This document shows positions 1 through 11,664 of a DNA stretch of 64,000 nucleotides, one piece after another. The stretch is from positions 48,939,239-49,003,238 of the forward strand of contig OV884012.1 in assembly GCA_930367205.1 (NCBI GenBank), in the 5' to 3' direction. The notes below the pieces were generated by a model. The model had not been told where the DNA came from. It ran no database searches and worked only from the letters and a program-made list of their open reading frames with translations. Every line of letters starts with the position of its first letter. Positions within the stretch are counted from its first letter, which is position 1. The translations under genes and the position numbers were made by a program. The DNA comes from Acanthosoma haemorrhoidale (Eukaryota > Arthropoda > Insecta > Hemiptera > Acanthosomatidae).

Positions 1-840
1 TTATCGATTATTTTGCTTATTGTAATTTAAATTTGTCGAACTTATCCTACCTATGGTTTGGGCTTTGGAGGATTTGCTTTCGAATAATTATTCCTCATCA
101 CCGGAAGTCTAAATATCCCATAATCAACGTACGCGTATGGTGCGCACTTTTCTACCTCAGGGTTACCTTTTATTTGTATTCAGTTCCACGACAAACTTGT
201 GTTTTTTTTTGTGTGAAAAAATAACAGCAATTATTCAAATAAGCAGACCAGTTTCATAATACCAATTTCCCTGTTTATACTAATGAAAAAAAAAAAGGGA
301 TTGCTTATAATTGGAAGGTGGAATTTTCGTTGGAACCAGAAAATTTAGCAACGAGTTGTAGGATAATTATGACATTCTCGATTTAAACAATTTGTTTTTT
401 ACTCGTTTGTAAATACTCAGTTAAATTACATTAAACAAATATATAAATATATTTTTTTTATTAGATAAATTTTCTCTGTGCCAGTTAAAGAATAGAAAGG
501 GTGCAGCCAGAGAGAATAAAATGAAAATTAAGGGTTTTCATTGAATCCGGCGGAAAGTCTAGTTTTCCATGAAGCTCCTCTCTTTTTATTTTATCTTTTT
601 ACATTATTGCCTTCACCTCCAGCCTTTTGTAGTTCAAAGGGAACAATCTACGTTGTGGGTTTGGTTTACTTTTCGGATTCATTATCAATAAAATTCATAT
701 TGAAACTTGCTTGCATTGCATCGATGAAAACAGGTAAAACATAGTAGTGGAAAACTTTGACACTAATAATTAATAATCCTATTAATTATTCATAAATAGT
801 CTCACGAGTAACAGAAAGATTACATTTATTTATAACTGTC
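1..840. other. AT-rich non-coding stretch
   Basis: The sequence is AT-rich with scattered A and T runs. Short open frames (for example 541-744) have no recognisable domain and look like chance. I see no gene or repeat that I can name. Confidence 0.6.
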
Positions 841-1372
841 GGGCTCGGATAACTGAGTATCCCCAAAGTGGGGAGGAGACGCCCGCCGCGGGCTAGGGTC
901 ACTACAACCTCTTAGCCGCCGTCCGGCGAGCAACAAGAATGATATAGAGCGGGTGGAACTATGGTCTTTCACCCTGGCTGCCGGCCTAGTCGGCAGGCAG
1001 CCTAATTAGCTTTGATCTGACTCCATAAGATCTTTAGAAGGTGTGTGCCCCGACAAAGCACTATGTTCAGGAAAAGATGTACAGGGTAGGTTTGTATGTA
1101 GTTTATGTGGTCTTGGAATGACCACAAATTCGCACTCGGTGTCTAAGGGTAGGCGAAAACCGTCTGGATCCCAAAGGCGAGTGTGAACCGGAGAGAAGCA
1201 GACTGGATTGCCGTGGGATACGCTACTGGCAAATTTGTAGGGCCATGGCAACCCACTAGGAGAGTGTGGGGTCTGACAACGCCGGACTAAAACCTAGCGA
1301 GGTTAGGAGAGAGAGATGCAGAGGTAGTTGAATGAGAAGACCATGGTTTTGAGTAGAGCAGCAAGCGCCAGT

Positions 1373-1373
<1 letters not shown>
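841..1373. other. GC-rich block with consecutive hairpins, origin unknown
   Basis: This block is sharply GC-richer than its surroundings. Its first 165 bases hold four short perfect inverted repeats: TCCCC/GGGGA at 860-874, GCCCG/CGGGC at 881-893, CGCCG/CGGCG at 917-928 and GGCTGCC/GGCAGCC at 976-1002. An 81-codon minus-strand frame (1006-1251) has no recognisable motif. The block runs directly into a (GA)n microsatellite. The composition and structure recall the 5' untranslated region of a retroelement, but I cannot match it to a family. A structured non-coding RNA or a conserved non-coding element are alternatives. Confidence 0.4.

Positions 1374-1441
<68 letters not shown>
1374..1441. repeat. 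(GA)n microsatellite
   Basis: About 34 uninterrupted GA units lie directly after the GC-rich block. The Arg-Glu or Leu-Ser runs in the overlapping frames are translations of this simple repeat, not proteins. Confidence 0.97.
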
Positions 1442-1444
<3 letters not shown>

Positions 1445-1809
1445 GTTCAAGGTGCTGGTTTGTTTCTTTCTGATTTTCACTTTTTTTTTTTTTTTTTATT
1501 TCAAAACCTCAACAAAACAATACAATGTACAAAAAAGAAAAATAACAAAATATTTGGATTACATGTTTCTCCTCTTTCTGCATTTACATGCATTTGGCGG
1601 AGTGCCTAAATATAATAAATTTTTACTGTCGTTAATAGTTCATTGTTCTTATACAACACTAGGTGATGAGGCTCACCTTATATTTGTCACCGACACCAAC
1701 ACTAAACACTAGGAACAAAACAAAACAAACTAAATCTCTACCTAGAACCTAGGACTAGAGTGTTCCAGCCGCGACAGCGTCCTGCCATCGTTGGGGGAAC
1801 GGAGCAGGG
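1442..1809. other. Non-coding stretch between microsatellite and LINE tail
   Basis: A poly-T run near 1482-1498 and AT-rich sequence are followed by a short GC-rich patch (1740-1810). No gene is visible. Confidence 0.5.
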
Positions 1810-1820
1810 GTTATAGTGTT
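1810..1820. repeat. Target site duplication, left copy
   Basis: GTTATAGTGTT here is identical to 1999-2009 and brackets the LINE tail. This is the footprint of target-primed reverse transcription. Confidence 0.88.
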
Positions 1821-1998
1821 TTTTTTTTTTTTTTTTTTTTTTCATAGCTCTCAAACTTAAAAATAGGAATGTGGAAAAATTATTTTTGGCTGGGAGTGCC
1901 TTTCTCTAAGGGGAGACCCCTACTTAAAGGATGTATGAGAAGGATATAGGGTGTGGAATGCCTAGAAGGCGGAAGGAGTCAGGAAGGTAGTGAGAGTA
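1821..1998 (-). mobile_element. LINE family B tail, 5'-truncated, with target duplication
   Basis: On the minus strand this is a short 3' end of a non-LTR retrotransposon. It runs through a conserved tail (rich in GGCATTCCACACC-like and GGGGTCTCCCC-like words), ends in GAGAGCTATG and finishes in a poly-A of over 20 bases (poly-T at 1819-1842 on the plus strand). It is flanked by a perfect 11-bp direct repeat, GTTATAGTGTT. Three related tails occur at 19871, 21651 and 25133, and the element at 40560-41016 shares the GAGAGCTAAG-poly(A) terminus. No coding part survives. Confidence 0.85.
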
Positions 1999-2009
1999 GT
2001 TATAGTGTT
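1999..2009. repeat. Target site duplication, right copy
   Basis: GTTATAGTGTT, identical to 1810-1820. Confidence 0.88.
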
Positions 2010-3589
2010 AAACACCGGGTTTGATTTTCATTCTATGGGGCGTTTCTTATATAGGTGGCTAGTCGTGGTGGGGGGCTATCCCCACCAGCGGCTGTTCTCC
2101 CCACTCTCCGACCGACTTCATAAGCTTTATTAAACATATGGAAACAGTGATAGATATGATCTGGTCGAGAAGAGAGCGACTTTTTATACTTTTATATGAC
2201 TTTATTTATGACTTTTATAGTGATAATTATTTGTCATTAAGAGGGGGCCACAACAATAACAAAATTCTTTTTATTTTAAAGATCATTATTTGAAAAATTA
2301 CGATTTGCTTGTCAATTGGGATGTAACAACTTATTCATGCTTAAAAATACGTATATAATATACGTAACCTATTTAAATACTATTGTATGTGAATTATGGC
2401 AACTATAGCTGTTTTTTCTGTAAACGCAATAAGCTAATACTAGTTGAAAGAACATTTATGGTAATTAAACGATGTAATAATCAGGGGAGAATAGGGAAAT
2501 AATATAACAAACAAGTTCCAAACCGTGTTAAAAAAAGTCAGGTTAAAAGGCTTATTTTAACAAAATATTTGACTGAATTTGATGCCAAAAAAATGGAGCT
2601 AGGATTCAAACCGGGGAATTTCTGATTTCCCTTCAGACATTATTATTTGCTAATTTAACTTTTTGCTGGGGCGTAAAAATTAACAAAAGGATACAATTAA
2701 AAAATAAAAAAGAACTTTAAATACATGTTGATCAACTACAACTTAACAATAAAATTTTGAGAAGTAATGGTCCCAGATGTAGGGCAGTAATCTTAAAGCA
2801 AAAATAATAATTCATTCTTTTCAACTTACTAACTTTATTTATTTTAAAAATATACTTAATTAAAAAGTATTCCTTTGACGAGATTTAGCAGTTATTCATT
2901 TGACAATGTCGCGGAATGAAAATATTCAAATTATGAAAAATAAATTGTTTATATGATATAAATTATGTCAGCACAGTGGTCTGTCGATCTTAACTTCATC
3001 AAAAGTCTGAAACTGAAGATACAGTAATTAGTTTATTTGATATTATACATCTAAACTTTAAAGATCTAAAGATACAACATACAAACAGAACATATATACA
3101 CGTATACAGATATAGTATTATTACCTGAATAAAGAATTACATTGCACGACTTTTCCTATATCTATAGCCACAAGTAATACATTGTCATTAAACAAACCCA
3201 TACATATTGGTTACTCGCTGGTTATTACATAGGTTGCAAGAGGTTTTTGCATACCTCAATACATACATATATACATAGGTTGGAACCTATCATAAAATTA
3301 GAAGTGTGCTCTAGGTTGGTTGTCATTAGCGTACTCTGTCTTAAAGTAATGAAAAGAGGGTAATTTTGAAGATGCCATCGAAAATTATTGACGTATGTGT
3401 TGTAGGTCAGCATCTGTTGACTTCCCCGATTAGGCCGATGTATTTTAAGATTAGACGTCTCATTACTTTTTAAATTATAAAGCAAACAATCGCAACTATA
3501 TTATCAATAATGTGGTTGCAAGTTATAAATTTCTTCTGACCAAGTAAATTTACTCCAACGTTTATGTTAGCACTTTTTATTATACACCA
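2010..3589. other. AT-rich non-coding stretch
   Basis: No credible gene is present. A SINE-like B-box (GGTTTGAATCC on the minus strand near 2608-2618) occurs without a convincing A-box, so I do not annotate it as an element. Confidence 0.5.
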
Positions 3590-3880
3590 CGGTGACACGC
3601 GCTATCACGGTAATCCGCAGTAATCCGGGCTTATAGATATTTACTAATACGGTACTGTAAAGAGCAGTGAACGGGACTTCCGACGAAGTTCAGTAGTAAT
3701 GACTGATCCTAGGCCGACTGAGTGTTGAAGGGAGGCGGACATTCGGGTTGGCCCGTTATCCACTTTCTAGACCAGTTCTATCCGAAGGGGATTTCGAAGA
3801 GTGAGCTAATAGCTACAGGCATTGTATGCTTACTGTTTGCTCTATTTCCCGAGTGCTTCCTACATGCAGGCTCGCACAAA
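3590..3880. promoter_or_regulatory. GC-richer island with paired TAATCC motifs
   Basis: This island stands out from the AT-rich flanks. TAATCC, the core recognised by Bicoid/Orthodenticle-type homeodomains, occurs at 3611-3616 and 3621-3626 in the same orientation, with starts exactly 10 bp apart. A 63-codon frame (3722-3913) has no recognisable domain. A regulatory role is inference. Confidence 0.3.
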
Positions 3881-5739
3881 GCCTACTATCGATTGAATGT
3901 TTTCAATACATAAGTTTTCATATCATATAATCGTTCATAGGATTATTTTTCTCGTCATATTAAATTAAAGATTTTGTTTTTAATACCGATCGATTTTTGC
4001 TTACATCGATCATAAGCTAAAACTTATTATTGTAATATATATATATATATTATATATTAATGAAATTAAGGACGAAGAAATTGAAGGAGCGATATTGAGA
4101 GTTAGGGCCGTAGTTTCCAAGGGTGGAAACCAGTTTTTTTTTTTTTTTTTTAAATCATGATGATTGTGAAAAGAAAACATTGAACAAGAAATACATCATT
4201 TTTTAAATAAAACTTTTAAGAGTTAAAAAATCTTTATTCACAATTTAACTTGTTACTAAATTGTTATTACATGCTCTGTTATCTTTCACATGTACTGTCT
4301 AAAACATAATGATATATGTACAGTAGTATTTAAATATCAGCAAAAAAAAACAAAAAAAAAAAAACTTAATTTACAAATTAAATATAAAATGCATACCAGC
4401 TAAATAAGACATTACAATATAATCAAATTATTTACAAATTAAATGAAAATAATCTTTAAATTTATCGTAATTAAAATTTTTATTTCTTTGAGAAAAATTA
4501 TTTTTGCTTTACCATTATATTTGAATTGCCAGGAAAAAAAGGATGTTCAATAAAATTGTGTGAAATGACTAGATTCAAATTAATACTGAAATGGTAGCAT
4601 AGAAATTATTACTAATAATTGGCAAAACTGGTTTGGTTACTACCATCTTCAAGAGTCTAAAATTAGGTACAATTAAATACTGTATTGTTGTATGACTGTA
4701 TGACTGTTATTCAGAGGTGAAATTCCTCCAATATCCATTCAATCCAATTCAAGCTCATCGAGGAGGTTTACATTAAAAAAATAAAAATAAAATGGCATCA
4801 TAAAACATTTTTGATATAAAAAAAATTAATAAACCGGGTTATAAATTGTTAATTGGTTACAAGCATTTTCCTATTAGGGGACACCTGAGCTAATGACTGC
4901 CTTTTCCACTCTCTTATCCCGCATACAGGAATTTCCCATCAACCTTCCCTCACTTAAACTGTAACTAACTACTTACAAATCCTCAATATTGTTAATCGCG
5001 TTTTATATCTCTTATTATATAAATCCGCCTTAGGTTTTATTATAATAACCATATTGAAAACGTGGAATCATCGTCAAACTTGAGTATAAATCAGCTGTGT
5101 AATTAATTTTGAATATTTTTTACAAATCCATCAATTAATCCATTATAATTTATTACCTAAGAATACGGGTTATTTAGTGTTTCTATGTCCTGCGTTTTAA
5201 CGCATCTACAAGAAATATGCACGAGTTGAATTTGACAGACAACGAAAGAAAAAATTGTATCAAGGAACAAACCAAAAAACGAGTATAAAATAAACATAGT
5301 AGAGTTGGGAATATAACAGAAGAAAAAGTTGAAAATGAAAGTTAACGAAAAAGGGATTATAAAAAAACAAAAATTGAAGTAGGGTATGAGCTACTTGACC
5401 GGTAAATTCTCAGGAAAAAAACGGAACTATATAATAACATACAAATAGTGACTTGAGGTATATTTATAATTCTTCTTATATTTATATTCTATACGTGTAT
5501 TGTTAAGGTTTTGGAGAATATATCCTTTAAAATTTCAGATAGCTTGAGTTATTTTTAATGACCGCTACAGAACATAATATACACGGATATTCAATCGTCT
5601 TTAAAAGTAGAGACTTCTTGATCGAAAAAAAATAAAATACACCCGAGAACTTATAAAGTAATATAAAGAAGAAAAAGCAAATGATAGATGCTAAACTGAT
5701 TTTCCAATTTATATTTTGAAAGAGAGGTTGTGGAGAGCA
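3881..5739. other. AT-rich non-coding stretch
   Basis: This stretch holds an (AT)n run near 4038-4056, poly-T near 4134-4151 and A-runs near 4340-4364. A weak hammerhead-like motif at 4630-4653 is listed separately. No gene is visible. Confidence 0.5.
4630..4653 (-). ncRNA. Degraded hammerhead-like motif
   Basis: The minus strand reads TTGAAGA, then a GGT/ACC stem with an AGTA-type loop, then CAAACC. This resembles the CTGANGA-stem II-GAAAC layout of type I hammerhead ribozymes, with C3 and G12 substituted and no GTC cleavage triplet. It is listed only because better copies occur at 6358 and 39127. Confidence 0.25.
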
Positions 5740-6115
5740 ATTGACCGGTAGCTATGACTTATGGGGTGAAGGGCGTCTACGCAAGCTGAAGGCGCTAGGT
5801 TCCTTAGTTGTTGGGGGTCTCACAGGGCGTGTGCTTTAGTGACTGTTGTTACTGATTTATTTTCCACTTCTGTACTCTTTGTCCTCCCTCTCAAGGGCTT
5901 ACTCACTTTTTTTCCCCTTTTCGTTTATTTACTCTGAAAGGGAGAGTGTGTCCAGGCTCAGCCAGCGATGAACTCTCGGATCTCTCAATGTCACGCATGA
6001 CTTAATTCCGAGGTTTGCCCACGGCCCGAGCAAAGCCGGACTTAGCAGTACACAGGAAATCCATTCGTTCAAAAATGTGATCTGAATACCGAAAGAATAT
6101 ATACTGAATTTCATT
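5740..6115. other. GC-richer island, no gene recognised
   Basis: Two GC-richer patches (about 5740-5850 and 5935-6080) lie in AT-rich DNA. A 61-codon minus frame (5929-6114) shows no domain. It could be a conserved non-coding element or an old transposon piece. Confidence 0.25.
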
Positions 6116-6357
6116 TGATTGGATTACGCCGCTCTGAAGAAAGTATTCTATTGAATTCGTTTAATTAGAATGAGGCTGAAATAAGATACTCTGGGAATAA
6201 CATGGTATTAACAAATAAATTTACTTTTGGCTTACATAAATTACATATCACGTGTAATTTATGCTATATTGAAATATATAAAAGTAGATAATATTTTTTA
6301 AACAATCGTGCATTCAACAATCCTTCTCTAGGACCTTTTTTATTTATTCATCATGTT

Positions 6358-6400
6358 TGTTGCGACGTTTTGGATTCCATTAGTCCATCATTAGGCAACA
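6358..6400 (-). ncRNA. Decayed type I hammerhead ribozyme-like motif
   Basis: On the minus strand the order is TGTTGC (helix I), CTAATGA (core; canonical CTGANGA), a GGA/TCC-based stem II, AAAAC (canonical GAAAC), GTC (cleavage triplet) and GCAACA (the complement closing helix I). The six-base helix I pairs perfectly and the very short helix III (C-G next to GTC) is the form described for Penelope-like retroelement ribozymes. Two core guanines (G5 and G12) are changed to A, so the copy should be inactive. No Penelope reverse transcriptase is visible nearby. Confidence 0.45.
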
Positions 6401-8204
6401 TACCTACATGTTGTGTCGTTTTAAATTAAAAACAATATTAGGTAACAAATATTAAGTATAAAAAAGAAATTAACATCGTCACTTAATATATTTCCCGACC
6501 AGGAAATCGTCAAAGTATTTTGAATAGCCCATGTCAGTTAGTATTGTGTGATCGATACGTACATAGTTCACCTGTAGTATTCCATTTTTAGTTATAAAAT
6601 AAATAGCATACAGCTACAAAATATCATCAAACAAAGTGACAGGAATGATAAATTTGAACCTTTGGTACATATGAAACCCATTTCAGATCAATGTGAATAA
6701 CGGCCCTACCTAGGTCGGCATGCTCTTGTTTAATAGACAATATCCATTCATCAAAATAAATGCCAATGAAAGCTCATCAATCAAATAGGTTGCCTCTATT
6801 AAATCCTAACTTTTGAGATTTAATAATTAGTTAACACCGTTTCATAAATGAATGATCTGTTCTCCTTGAAATCAATTTTATTCTCGCCTTTTCATACTTC
6901 ATCGTACAAAATGAGAGATTTTACATGGGAAGAGATCTGTTGAAAAATGATAGGTATATCAGAAATTTAAAACATGGGATTTTGTCGATTGTGTTGCTTA
7001 TAATTAAGTAATGAAAAATAGGAAAATAAAAGTAAGTAGAAAAATTGCAATTCCATCTTATCAATTCTTAAGTTTTCTCAAGACACAGTTTGGAACTATT
7101 TACGATTTTTCCTCCATGGTTAAGAACACTTTAAATATTCCAGGAGAGTACGTCTTACTTCCACCTTCTGGGATAATTCGTTTTTCTTTAATATTTAAAA
7201 TATGTGTGTGTTGTTTATTTCATGTTAAATGAATTAATTTTTGGTCAAAAATACCTTCTAGTTTTTTATCATAATGTATTAATTATGACAGTTAGGCCTA
7301 GTACTCTGTCCGCAACCGCAATATAATAGTCTTGTAATTTACAGAATCAATGATGAGTATACTAAGTATAATAAGTATACAATTTATCAAATATGTATAC
7401 TGACCCCTGTGGCCTGATTCGATGTCGAAATATTGACCCTTAATTAGTGAAAATAAAAAAACACGAGGTTCCGTGTTTGCGATGGCCTGGTGGTAAAAAT
7501 TAGAACTTTTAAAGATAGGACGTTTATTTCTAGAAAAATATTGCAATTTCAAGTAGACATGATACCAAACAACTGATATATTTTTGGCTGCCATTTAAAA
7601 GTAGGATTGAAAATGTCAAAAACTTTTCTAATAAAAATGAAATATACGTTATTTTATGCTATAATAATATATTATATATTTAATCTTATAAATTATAGTA
7701 TTGCACAATTTTAAATATTAAGGAAACTTTAAATGTACTAGGAGGATCTTACTTCAACTTTTCTGGGCCAATTTTAACAGCTACTTTTTTCTTTAATATT
7801 CATAATATTTATTTCTTGAAAATACGTTTCTCTGTGAAAGGTGTTGTTTTGTCCCTCTGTGGGGATAATGAACCCCCCTGGTATTGTACATCTGACAATG
7901 TACTTATTATAAGAAGACCTACTTCTTCTTTATAATACATAAAAATAGTTATAGTAATATGGGTTTATATTTATGTATACACAACTTAATAGTTAATCAT
8001 TATATGTATAATAAGTTTAAACAATAGTAACTCACATTTACTTACATTGTCACATGTTATTTTCATTTTTATTCATATACATTTAAATTAGCTCTGTGCA
8101 ATTATATTGTGTATTTGCAACTCAATTTATTTCTAAGAACGGTGATAAACATGATTTTGAAAATTTAGCTAAATTTGGTTTCTAATGATCGCGCATGTAT
8201 AACA
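6401..8204. other. AT-rich non-coding stretch
   Basis: Frames at 7011-7232 and 7298-7594 are AT-rich, lack domains and are probably chance. No repeat is recognised. Confidence 0.5.
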
Positions 8205-8515
8205 TGCATCAATACATACAAGTCTAGACTGAATGGTAATTTGCGACTGGGCCGGCCTCAGCCCTCGTACAGTGAGCGACCGCATCCGGACCCGACTATA
8301 ACAAATTCATGACGACGTCTGACATTAGCTGCAAGATGCCTTCACATTATTAACACTAGCTAGTGGAGTGGCTGTTGCCTCGATTGAATGTTAGATGAGT
8401 GAGGATATCCTAGTCGAACACTACACTGACAGCCAAGCCGAGTAAAATCCACTATTGACTCCCCAGCCAGCTTCAGTATTGACCTAGGCCACTATGTACC
8501 TCAAGGCTTTACTGA
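8205..8515. other. GC-richer island
   Basis: About 300 bases of balanced composition in AT-rich surroundings, with no long open frame. It is a candidate conserved non-coding element. I recognise no family. Confidence 0.25.
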
Positions 8516-9210
8516 TAAAATTAATAAATATATAAGCACGCTTGAAATTTATTATCATGCGCTCATTCAGATTAAACAAAAGCAATATATTTTTTAAAAT
8601 TTATTTCTGTCCAGTAATTGTTAATTACTACTTTTGATTTTGATTGACATAGAAAGGACGACCAGAATTTGTCAATTCTTCTCTCTCACTTAAAATAGCC
8701 TTTTTAATATAAAAAACAACTGAAATATTTCACAAAAAAAAAAAAGTGTTAAAACCGACTATAGCTCTCAATATATATATTTTTTAATTCTCTTGAAATT
8801 ATTTTAAATAATAAAGTTAATGATTAAGCATTATTTTTTCAAGTCTGATTTTTGTTTCTATATATTTTTTGTTATTTAAACCAAAAACTAATCAGTGTAA
8901 TCTAATCATTGTGGAATCTACCTTTAAAATTAAAGGTAGATTAAATTATTTGTACAATCGCAAGCTTAAAGCAAATTTGTAGAATATGCTTACCTCTATA
9001 CGAAACATGATCGCCCCAACCCTGGATGACAATAGAGCAAACAAGAAATAAAAATAAATTTTTATGTTTGATAGTAGAGATATACTCTTTGGAATCGAGG
9101 ATTCAACTTAGAGGTAGAAACAACTGTTTATTTCTAGTGGGCTGTCAAGTGGCGTTGTGGTAAATGTGTTATGAATTTCATGTATGAAGGTTTTTTTTTA
9201 TTAGTTGCTT
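8516..9210. other. AT-rich non-coding stretch
   Basis: Only A/T runs and low-complexity sequence; no gene or named repeat. Confidence 0.5.
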
Positions 9211-9226
9211 TTATAATTTTAATATA
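9211..9226. repeat. Target site duplication, left copy
   Basis: TTATAATTTTAATATA, identical to 9396-9411. Confidence 0.9.
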
Positions 9227-9395
9227 TATTGAAACTTATTATTGTGATGAAATTACAATCTGCCTTGTTGGGCAATAAGTAATTGTGATAAATGATCTCA
9301 TTCATACATATTTACAATTTTCATTCACTCGCTCATTCATTCAGTATTTAAAAACAGCTCAGAAACCTCCCAAATCCACATGATTGTCACCTCCC
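9227..9395 (-). mobile_element. LINE family A 3' tail, 5'-truncated
   Basis: On the minus strand this is the last ~170 bases of the LINE seen in full at 12031-15076. It shares the 3'-untranslated words TTTACAA, GGCAGATTGTAATTTCATC and the terminal A/T-rich tail. It carries no coding sequence. A perfect 16-bp direct repeat, TTATAATTTTAATATA, flanks it at 9211-9226 and 9396-9411. The clean duplication suggests a comparatively young insertion. Confidence 0.92.
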
Positions 9396-9411
9396 TTATA
9401 ATTTTAATATA
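9396..9411. repeat. Target site duplication, right copy
   Basis: TTATAATTTTAATATA, identical to 9211-9226. Confidence 0.9.
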
Positions 9412-10300
9412 CGAAGTTTCTATACTACTTTGTGTAGTTGAAAATTCTCAAAAAAAAACACCTGACAAAATTATTCTTGACGCGACCCGGTTAACTGTTT
9501 TCTCATGAGGATGATCCTGTCATCCAGATTATTTTTAATATTAAATCCTTGTTTAATTATATATTTTGAATAGAGGATGCTTTCAGTGTGCAGATACTAC
9601 ATTTTTCGTTTCTCTCATGATTCCACGTACATATTTAACTCCAAGAATGAGTTTATAATTTTCCTGTCTAAGTTGGAAGTATTTAAGGGGGAGGGGAAGA
9701 GAAATCCAAATGAGAACTAAATTAAAATGTTTATCAATAAAGAGTAATGTGTCACTCTCATCTATAACAACGCGGACGAGGGTAATTTGTGACTATTAGT
9801 TTTCAGAAAATTCATGAGTAATGAGAAGCACTGGTAAGTTTTCCAGGACCGATCAATGTACAGGTGGCAACCCAAATGAAAAATACCAATTACAAATTGT
9901 CAAAAGAGTGGTCATAAGTAAGAAGCAGTCTAAATTGATATAAATGTTTGTATTTACTTTCGATATATATATTAATATCAACAAATTATTGTTACAATAT
10001 AGTAATTGAATGTTGTAAGTAAAATTTTAGTCACGGATTCTTTGAGTACACTATCTTTAAACTAAAGACATTCAAGGCCCATTGTTGAAAGGCTTTATTA
10101 TCTTTTTAATTTAGTCAAAGTTGATTAGATCGCTGGGGAGCGAAGAATAATGCCTATTAATTAGAATTATTTCAGCGTAAAAGAATTCCTGCCTAATATT
10201 TCTTCTTTTTTAATTTCGTAGCCACTTGAAAGATGGATATAATCAAGGGGTACTCAGTAAAAAAAAAAAAAGGTTAGGTCTTCGCGTATTAACGTTCAAA
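9412..10300. other. AT-rich non-coding stretch
   Basis: No gene, repeat or motif that I can support. Confidence 0.5.
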
Positions 10301-10500
10301 ACTATCTGGGGTCAACGATCTATTTCGATATAACCCGATAGCGATGGGTTATATTGATCGGCAAGGCAATAAAAAACAAATATAAGGAACCGAACCCGCG
10401 AACCGTTGGATCATAAATGTTGACCGATAGATAATTGGGCCTTGTGCAAGCGGTGATCTATAGCTGTGGCTGTTTGGGATAAGGGGTCTTTTAATTACAA
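10301..10500 (-). mobile_element. Putative tRNA-derived SINE remnant
   Basis: The minus strand holds a pol III B-box-like GGTTCGGTTCC (plus 10386-10396). Upstream of it (higher plus coordinates, to about 10460) is tRNA-like sequence resembling an anticodon arm and T arm (GATCCAACGGTTCGCGGG). A strong hairpin lies on the 3' side of the element: ATATAACCC (10328-10336) against GGGTTATAT (10346-10354). Composition is balanced relative to the flanks. The A-box is weak, there is no obvious second copy in the window and no target duplication, so family assignment is open. Confidence 0.4.
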
Positions 10501-11377
10501 CATTGCTCGAGCATGGTTTTACCGATTTCGAAAAACCTCCGTTTGGGGAAAGTCCTGAGGTTGGGCAAACAGTATTATGAGACCAAGGAACAGGTAATTA
10601 CACTAATGCTGCTGTAATCACGGGAAAAAAAATAGGTCACATTCATAAGAAACTAATGGTTAACTTGTCTAGACGAGGGTAAGTTATAGTAGAGTTAACC
10701 CTCAATTGTTTGGCTTGCCATTTTATAATCGAATATGTCAATACAATACTTAAATTGCACTAATATATTAATTTAAATTTGTTTATTGTATTTTTTTATG
10801 ACTCTCTAGTAATAAATTTGTGCCCTTCAAAAATCCCACCAATTTTCATATAATTGTATTTATTTGCTTTCTATTTAATATACTCGGTAACATCTGCTTA
10901 CAGGACGTTGCTGTCATACAAATCAATGAACTGAAACAAATGCCTACATACGAGTATAATATATGTGGGACCTCACTCCCTGATAAAGTAACATTAACTG
11001 AAGACATTTCTTAAATATTTATAATCAAAGCCAATACTAAGATAAAGAATTTAAGACATTTCGAAACAGGAATGGGATGGAAAAATTCCTCTTAAGAGGA
11101 ACATTGTGAAAAATAGGTTGATCGCTTCTAAAGTAAAGGAACATCATACTTTCATTACAAACGTTCTGCAATAACATTCAAAGAGATAATGTATAGCTGC
11201 TTGTTATGAAACCGTAACAGGAAAAGTGTAATAGTATTGTGTCACCACCAATTTACGATTACAATATCCCTTTATTTTTTAGCAATTTCACACTAATATG
11301 TTCCAGTCGTAAATAAAGTGTGCTATTGTTGAGGAAGGGAGGATATGAACGGTACTCTCCATTCGTCTGAAAAGACT

Positions 11378-11379
<2 letters not shown>
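10501..11379. other. Non-coding stretch
   Basis: Mostly AT-rich. The frame at 10820-11014 is short and has no recognisable domain. Confidence 0.45.

Positions 11380-11458
<79 letters not shown>
11380..11458. repeat. (GA)n microsatellite
   Basis: About 39 uninterrupted GA units; the longest simple repeat in the window. Confidence 0.97.
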
Positions 11459-11461
<3 letters not shown>

Positions 11462-11664
11462 TCCCGTTGGGAAAAAAGATTTTTCACCGAGGAAAATACA
11501 TGTAAGGATTATACCAGCGTTATGAAAAATGTTAGAGGATATAATAAGCAGTATCATTCAAATAGTTTACATAAAATTTAATACTTTAATAATTTAATAC
11601 TTAAGTTATTAAAATCTATATTTGTAGAGAAATTAACTATAATACTGGAGGTTGACAATGTTCT

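Noticed and set aside
1328..1480. Long Arg-Glu and Leu-Ser repeat 'proteins'
   Set aside because: They are translations of the (GA)n microsatellite on both strands.
2600..2660. SINE-like B-box GGTTTGAATCC on the minus strand
   Set aside because: No acceptable A-box upstream and no tail or duplication.
11288..11557. Minus-strand frame with a Leu-Ser run
   Set aside because: Produced by the (GA)n tract at 11380-11458; no other protein character.
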